Source of the DNA: Sipunculus nudus
Lineage: Eukaryota; Annelida; Sipuncula; Golfingiida; Sipunculidae
NCBI GenBank assembly: GCA_026874595.1
Contig: CM049316.1
Coordinates: 21,477,839 to 21,541,838, forward strand
Direction of reading: 5' to 3'
Length of the DNA: 64,000 bases
The notes under the pieces are model-generated. The model worked only from the letters and a program-made list of their open reading frames with translations. It ran no database searches and was not told where the DNA came from. Shown here piece by piece: positions 57,720 to 64,000 of the stretch (positions are counted from its first letter, which is position 1; each line of letters opens with the position of its first letter). The position numbers and the translations under genes were made by a program.

Positions 57720-58745
57720 GGTCATGACCTGGACTAGGAGAGTGTCCTTGACCTTGAATAGATCCAATTTTGGGGAAAATCACACGAATTCTTAAATATC
57801 TCAAGAAATCTTGCATGGATTGATCCCAAAATCAAGTTGATCGAAGATCATGGATAGGGTTGTCATGTTCCAGAAACTGGTGGCGTCACCTATTATTCTT
57901 TACTTGTTTTCGTGCTGTTTAATACCCCCAAAATTGCTACTTGACAGTACTGTGAGCATTATAAGTCAAAAACTAATGGACAGATTTCTTTTATATTATG
58001 CATATACATAGATATGGATTATGGGATGATGTTTATTTAAATTGGGGTCATGACCTTTTCTTTGAGAGTGGCCTTGACCTAGAATATTGCCATACATGGT
58101 AAAAATCACACAAAATCATTAATTTCACAATAAGGTATGCATGGATTGGTCCAAAAATCAACTTGACTGAAGATCTTGGATAGTATTGCCATGTACCGGA
58201 AACAGGTGGCGCCACCTGTTATTCTTTTACTTGTTTTTGTGCCATTTAATACCCCCATCATTGCCACTTAAGAGTACTGTGAGCATTATAAGTCAAAAAC
58301 TAATGGACAGATTTCTTTCATATACATATACATGGGTTATGGGATGATGTATATATATATATATATATTGGGGTCATGACCTTTCCTAATAGAGAGGCCT
58401 TGACCTTGAATATTGCCATATATGGTGAAAATCACACAAAATCATTAATATCTCAAAAAGGGATGCATGGATTGGTCCAAAAATCAACTTGATCAAAGAT
58501 CTTGGATAGTATTGTCATATACCGGAAACAGGTGGCGCCCCCTGTTATTCTTTTATTTGTTTTCGTGCCGTTTAAGACCCCAGCATTGCCACTTAACAGT
58601 ACTGTGAGCATTATAAGTCAAAAACTAATGGACAGATTTCTTTCATATTATGCATATACATAGACATGGGTTAGGGGATGATGTATATTGAAATTGGGGT
58701 CATGACCTTTTCTATGAGAATGACCTTTTCTATGAGTGTGGTCTG
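57720..58745. repeat. Satellite-like tandem array, period about 320 bp
   Basis: tggcgccacc variants sit at 57891, 58207 and 58533 (steps 316 and 326). Each unit has ggtcatgacc (57720, 58046, 58372, 58698), then tgaccttga or a variant (57749, 58075, 58401), then aatcacac, ggattg(a/g)tccaaaaatcaa, and after the core gtgagcattataagtcaaaa. Units are about 85-90 percent alike by eye. Confidence 0.88.
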
Positions 58746-58765
58746 ATATTAATTGTTGCTGAAGA

Positions 58766-58803
58766 TGGGGGGGGGGGGGGCTATTCTTGAAGGGGGGGGG
58801 GGG
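58766..58803. repeat. Two G-runs after the satellite
   Basis: Runs of about 12-14 G each are separated by ctattcttgaa. They could form G-quadruplexes. Confidence 0.9.
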
Positions 58804-58849
58804 AGATTAATTGTCTGGGGATACTATGGCATCTGCGGTGCCAAGAAAT

Positions 58850-61635
58850 GTCTAGTCTTTGAAATGTACCCCAAAACCTACAGAAAGGGGAGACTATTAA
58901 TCCTATAATTTATAGGTACACAATTAAGAATACCTGTACCTGGCTCTAGTGAGTAGAAAGTAGCTGCATCCTTTACCTGTAAATAGAACTAATGTACCTG
59001 TACCAGCCTTTAAGAAGGAGGTTCATTGTGGCATTTTTGGCACAAATAAAGGGCCACCAGCAAAGGATATCAACAGGGTTGCTCTCATACCCCATGTAGA
59101 TTGTGGTGTAGTATACACTGAACACAGGTGGAGAGTAATTGAAGAAGTGAAGACAATGTACATACTATATTCTAGAACTTTCTCTGCTCAGCCTTGCCTA
59201 TTTATCACTTTCACCAAAAGTGGCCCAGAAGCTTTGCAAGGCCTGTATTTTTTTCTGAAGACACAGGGAATGATAATTTAATAATTTGAATATTTTTTGC
59301 CCTATTTCTATAGCTGATAATTGCTTATCCAAATAGAATGTATGCATTTATGATTATTTTAAGTAGCTTTGAAAAGTACCTGTACCTCAGGAGGTACCTT
59401 GGTACTTTACAAAAATGTTGTGAACCTGTACCTTGACCTAGCAGTTTCCCAAATACCAGCCCCAACCCTGTTGTTGAGAGTCATGTTTCAAATTGACTAC
59501 ATTATACAAAGACAGCAAACATTCTCCTAAAGTGATTATATTGAATAGGCTACTTTACCATTGTTTTAAATAGCAAAAACTTTGTTATCCTTTTCTTGGT
59601 AATCAAAGACACAAACATACAGATATTTTTATTTTGTGGTCACATGAATATTTCCCAGGGTGGGATTTCCTAGTAATTCAAATAAGGGAGTATTTCCCAA
59701 GGCGGAAATCCCCTGGAATTACCACCCCAGAATTCCTGCCCTGGTAATTCCTGGACAACGCTGAGTGGCTTTCTATATAGTCATTACATGTTATTTCCCT
59801 TTTATCTTCAGCTTTGCTGACTTGCTGACTACTTGCTGTGAGACAGGCCTTACATACACTTAATTTAGATGACTGCAGTAATTGTTATAAATATTTAATT
59901 ACCCAACCTTATACACTAACAGTATTACATACAGTATGTGTGAGATCCCTCAGTCTTTTATTTACATTTGTGCATTTCTCCTACACACTCAATTTAAACA
60001 ATCTCTGCAAATTAAAAAAATGTGACACAAATGGTGACCAAACCAATAGATTTCTCTGGTATTTGTCCTATATTTAGTACCTAAGTGAGCTTCAGATATG
60101 CAGACTTAAGAATCATTTTAAATAATTTCATACTGTTAATCAATTAGGGCTGGTGTCAATCAAATCAATTGCAGTTAATTACACTGGGTAGAAAAAAATA
60201 TAAATAATATTACAAGAATAATATAACTGACTGATAACAATTGCATAACGATGGAATTAATTGTATTTTTTGTAAATAACACTTGAAAAACCCATTTGAA
60301 ACTGGACTTTACTTGTTCAGGTTCACTTTAGCACAAACTGACCACACACAAACAGGATTACTGTCTCTTGATAAAATATAATTTTTTTGTAGTTTTATTC
60401 TCCCACGAATGTAGAAAAGTATATCTGCTCTGCTGATTTCAGAAATATAACAGGAAACCATTCTGCCAGGCAGAAATGGCATAAATAATCAGCTAAATAT
60501 ATTATATTTTAGTAAGAGACATTGGTAAATGCTGCCTGGCCCTCCAGTGATTATTAAATTATTGTCATAAGCTGAGGCCTTATTCATATTTTCACTTTCA
60601 TTACTGCTCTATATGCAATATCTTATTTAAATTTGTCGTCTCCAAATTATTCATTTACTGACAGTTTTCACGGTATTTCTGCTTTGATCACAGAAAGGTG
60701 TTTGTGCTGCCCTAGCAGTTCAACTGTTGCCAGACAGAAACTGCTTTCTTCCAGGAATAGACACGATTGTGTATTGTGAATCCACCTCTTCACCAGTTTC
60801 TTCCTGCTATTGCATACCTGTAAAGATTTTTACTGAATGAACTTTTCTAACAAAGCATATATATTATAACTTTATGCATATAGAGAGTTTTGTTGGTAAA
60901 TGATCATGCACAAGTTTATTTCTCACATCTGTCTACTCTGCCTCATCTGGAATTGAGGCAGTGATATAAATCTGGTACATGTATGGTTCTTAGATTAAAC
61001 AAAAGTCATAATTAAAATGCCTCTGGTATTAAAAATCTTTTAGTTATTGGAACATATGATCAGATTGGGCATAATTACCATAAGCTGAGTTGGGGTATCA
61101 AATTACACAGTCTCCTGCTTTAAAATATGTCTTTAATATATGTAAGGTCTAAAATATGTAAATCCATTGTTGAGTTTTAATTGGACTCAAAACAAAGCGA
61201 CTTACCCACAGCTGAGATACTGGAAAGTTGCATTAAGTATCCCTTGTAAAAACAAACAAAATGAATGAACATACAGATGATTAAACAGAAAGGGCAACAA
61301 TAAAACCCATTTGATTCTTGTCGGACAAGAAATAGAATAGAAAGGTGTGTGTGTGTACGTAAAAAGTGTATTTTGTTTTTATCTAAAGGTCGGAGAGTTG
61401 TTAAAGAAATATACCTTTGCATTATAAATGAAGAGGCAGATCATCATCATCATCGTCATCGCTTTTCTTTGGAGTTGTTGATTCTGAAACACATTAAAGT
61501 GAATGGCAAGCAGTTTAATATGCCCTCCATACCATCAGCAGTACATTTCTTTAAAGAGAACAATGTTTTATCATTGCAATAATTATCAATGAAATAAAAA
61601 CAAAAAAATAAAAGTAAAATCTTTTTCGCAAACCT
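58850..61635. other. No gene supported
   Basis: AT-rich. A block at 59650-59760 has several GGGATTTCC/GGAAATCCCC-like sequences. Frames are short and unrecognised. ATC trinucleotides recur at about 61440. Confidence 0.4.
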
Positions 61636-61639
61636 GTGA

Positions 61640-61975
61640 GTTTATGCATTGGTGTTCCTTTGGCCGTCGTCCCTACATTAACTTTTACTATCTCAATCAT
61701 GGCAGGAGCCAGTATCACAACATTTTATGCAACAAATAAGTCGAAAAACTCTTATTTGCAGATTTTTGTTCATTCTTTTTTTTTTTTTTTTTGGCTTTCT
61801 GCCTATACTTAGATTTCATAGGAGAAAAGCTAAAAAGATATTTGATATCTTCTTCCCCGAAAATTTTCAGCCAAATTTTTCAATATTCAAAGAAATAACC
61901 CTTGAAAGTGAAACAATCTCTCAAATTTTTTCATATTGTTCCAGTTGGATGAATTTTGGTATTATTAAGCCCAAA
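61640..61975. repeat. Family B repeat, third copy
   Basis: gtcgtccctacattaacttt, gccagtatcacaacatttta, ggagaaaagctaaaaagat and tcaatattcaaagaaata match the 55.4-56.2 kb units in order. A T-run interrupts it at about 61777. Confidence 0.75.
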
Positions 61976-62369
61976 AAAGATACGACGTATACTGGCCATT
62001 AGTTAGCTAATTTCAAACTGAGGGCTGCATTGAAGACTGCTGAGTCTTCTTCTGCAAAACTGTTGTTTCAACTTCTGAACATTGCACAACTGTTAACTTT
62101 AGGTGGCCTTCGTACCAGTTTACGTAAATGATTTTTTTTGGCAGAATTGTTGGACCTTTAGAAAAGAAAGGTCTGTGAGATACTTTGCTAAACAAAACTA
62201 TTAGGTTTATTGTGTAAACAAAATTAGCTCTTCGGGTTTATAAACAGAGCGATGCAGATAACACATTAAATAATTTAACACATTAAATACACGTGTTCCG
62301 AATTTGCTTCTAATATACTAAATATATAAAAATCTTTTGATAAAAAAATGCATGACATGTCATTGTCTA

Positions 62370-62745
62370 TAAATAGCTTGGCAGACAGCCGGCTATTTCA
62401 GATTTGGCAAAAGGCCAGGTTTCAGTTTGTATCTAATTATAGTTTCAGCAGACTGCTAACTGGTCAGATTAGGCAATAGGTCAAGCATTCAGTCAGTATA
62501 GCCAAGTGCAGGTTAAGAGTTAACTCAGTGCAGTAGCTGCAGAAGCAATTTGTTCAAGTTTACCCTCGGCAACTGCCTGTCTTTGTGGAGCTTGGTCAGA
62601 AGAAGTTTGATTTATGGCCTAAAACTTTTACTTGTCCATGTGTCATTAATGTCATTCTCTTGTCGCCACCTGCAGTGATTTTTGCATATTGTGTGTCCCT
62701 GCTGGTTTTTCTGGAGGGATTTGATATATCATCCTGAATTTTTGC
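62370..62745. repeat. Dispersed repeat family A, right copy
   Basis: ttggcagacagcc, gcaggttaagagttaactca and gtgcagtagc are followed by tgtcgccacctgcagtgatt and ggagggatttgatatatcat, the same order as 1.86-2.2 kb. Confidence 0.75.
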
Positions 62746-62988
62746 ACTAACTAAAGGGGTAGTCCAATCAATCCAGGAGGAGTATTGACAAAACCTAAAA
62801 AAAAAACTACGCCCGGTGAAAAAGGGGTAGGGTCAAGGCCAAGGAAATTCGTCTGAAATCCTCAAAAAAGTGGCGGCGGTGAAAAAAGGAAGGGATCCGG
62901 ACCCCCTGGACCCCTCCCCTGCTGCATACACTAACATGCAGACTTTACAGCAATATTGTTGTATGACACAAGAGCGAAAGCATCCTAT

Positions 62989-63012
62989 ATGTGTGTGTGT
63001 GTGTGTGTATGT
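62989..63012. repeat. (GT)n microsatellite
   Basis: About 22 bp of alternating GT with one interruption. Confidence 0.9.
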
Positions 63013-63584
63013 GTGTTAACAACAAGTCTTCTTAGTGCTAATGACAAGGGTAGACTGGTGCCAGGCAGAACAGGCCTGACGTTTAACCCCTAACCAATGA
63101 GAGGGTGATAATTTATCAAGCAGGAATGCCTGAGCTGACCGGCCAGACATGACCTAGCTTTTGCTTGATCCCTCACTTACCCGTTTACCCGGGGGGGCAA
63201 TGTACGTGCAATTACAGTACGCTGTCTGACAATACATGGTATCACATACCGTTATAGAGTAAAGGAATGTATATAGAAAGTGGAGTGGAGCTAGATTATT
63301 GTGACTTTATTCATAATTCGACTGTATTATACCAGAAAATAGTCCTACTTTTTTAGCCCAAAAATGTGGGTTGCTCCCCTACCCCACATCCAGGTCCATG
63401 ACGGTTGGCATCCACATACCAGGGACGGATATAGGATTTAGAAATGGAGGGGTCCACATCACTAAAAACTTCCCCAAACTTCGAGAGGCGGCGCTTCTGC
63501 AGACTCCAAACGACTTGTTTTAAGTGGTGTGCGTGTTACACGTGTGTGATATGGGCAGAGCTGACAGTTACTCGAGCCTTGTAA

Positions 63585-63608
63585 TGGGGGGGGGGGGGGG
63601 GGGGGGGG
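63585..63608. repeat. Long uninterrupted G-tract
   Basis: About 24 consecutive G between taat and ttaatg. Confidence 0.95.
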
Positions 63609-63706
63609 TTAATGCAGGTTCGGAAAGAAGATGGTTTAAGCCGCTACAGAATGGTTTCAATTTTTTTTATACTTTTTGCGACTGATATGGGTCGGGGAGG
63701 CGCCCG

Positions 63707-63708
<2 letters not shown>

Positions 63709-63778
<70 letters not shown>
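63709..63778. repeat. (TA)n microsatellite
   Basis: About 70 bp of perfect alternating TA. Confidence 0.97.
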
Positions 63779-63782
<4 letters not shown>

Positions 63783-64000
63783 CTTTCGCGCCAAAAACTT
63801 TCTTGTGGCACGCCTCTCAACATATACGGAAAATTCCCTGCCATTAGTGCGATTTAATCTTGTTTCACATAAAACTTACCTTGCTTATCCCGCTGACCAC
63901 TGGCAATCTGTTGTAGCCCTGTATCTGTAATGTTTGAGGTCTTGTTCTCAACGAACGTGTATTTCTTAAGAACTAAGAAACGTGATAGCTGAAAATTCAT

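Noticed and set aside
1-64000. CRISPR arrays, bacterial operons or phage genes
   Set aside because: Introns, SINEs, TLR and eukaryotic transposons show nuclear animal DNA; regular repeats found are tandem satellites without unique spacers.

Overview
The window looks like a stretch of a lophotrochozoan genome, most likely a bivalve mollusc. It is AT-rich and gene-poor, with introns bearing GT/AG borders, long (TA)n and (G)n tracts, tRNA-headed SINEs with A-rich tails, and Toll-like receptors (TLRs) of the protostome type. No taxon was assigned by a search; this is inference from content.

The one apparently intact protein gene is a single-exon TLR on the minus strand (11548-13857, 769 aa: signal peptide, LRRNT, LRRs, one LRRCT, transmembrane helix, TIR). 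Four broken relatives lie around it. A nearly full-length paralogous pseudogene sits at 33567-36331 (+). A decayed LRR relic lies at about 24540-25400 (-). Two short N-terminal fragments, at 45606-45776 (+) and 49576-49672 (-), share one premature stop and one downstream flank. The region reads as a birth-and-death TLR cluster being broken up by mobile DNA.

The most interesting unit is at about 37.38-45.58 kb: an 8.2-kb element with two convergent spliced genes between short inverted repeats. The left gene encodes a THAP zinc finger joined to a DDE_Tnp_4-type transposase. The right gene encodes a SWIM zinc finger followed by a YqaJ/lambda-exonuclease-like nuclease. This is the architecture I associate with the ISL2EU/IS5-related eukaryotic DNA transposons. 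Both genes carry lesions; the transposase is close to intact, with one visible in-frame TAA, while the nuclease is clearly decayed. The right end lies about 30 bp from a TLR fragment.

Other mobile relics are a DIRS/Ngaro-like tyrosine-recombinase retrotransposon (17.0-17.7 kb), a CR1/L2-like non-LTR reverse transcriptase (20.3-21.2 kb, -), an internally deleted Ty3/Gypsy element with both LTRs and a primer-binding site (22.3-24.0 kb, -), several tRNA-derived SINEs (one with a perfect 16-bp target-site duplication), a 174-bp hairpin and a 984-bp terminal-inverted-repeat element (50.48-51.46 kb).

Both ends of the window (1.4-6.3 kb and 55.4-62.8 kb) are filled with related satellite-like repeats built around the palindrome GGTGGCGCCACC. 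Long parts (6.3-9.3, 14.2-16.0, 17.7-20.3, 27.3-33.5, 46.5-48.5, 52-55.4 and 58.9-62.4 kb) show no gene I can support. They may hold introns or UTRs of genes I cannot see.
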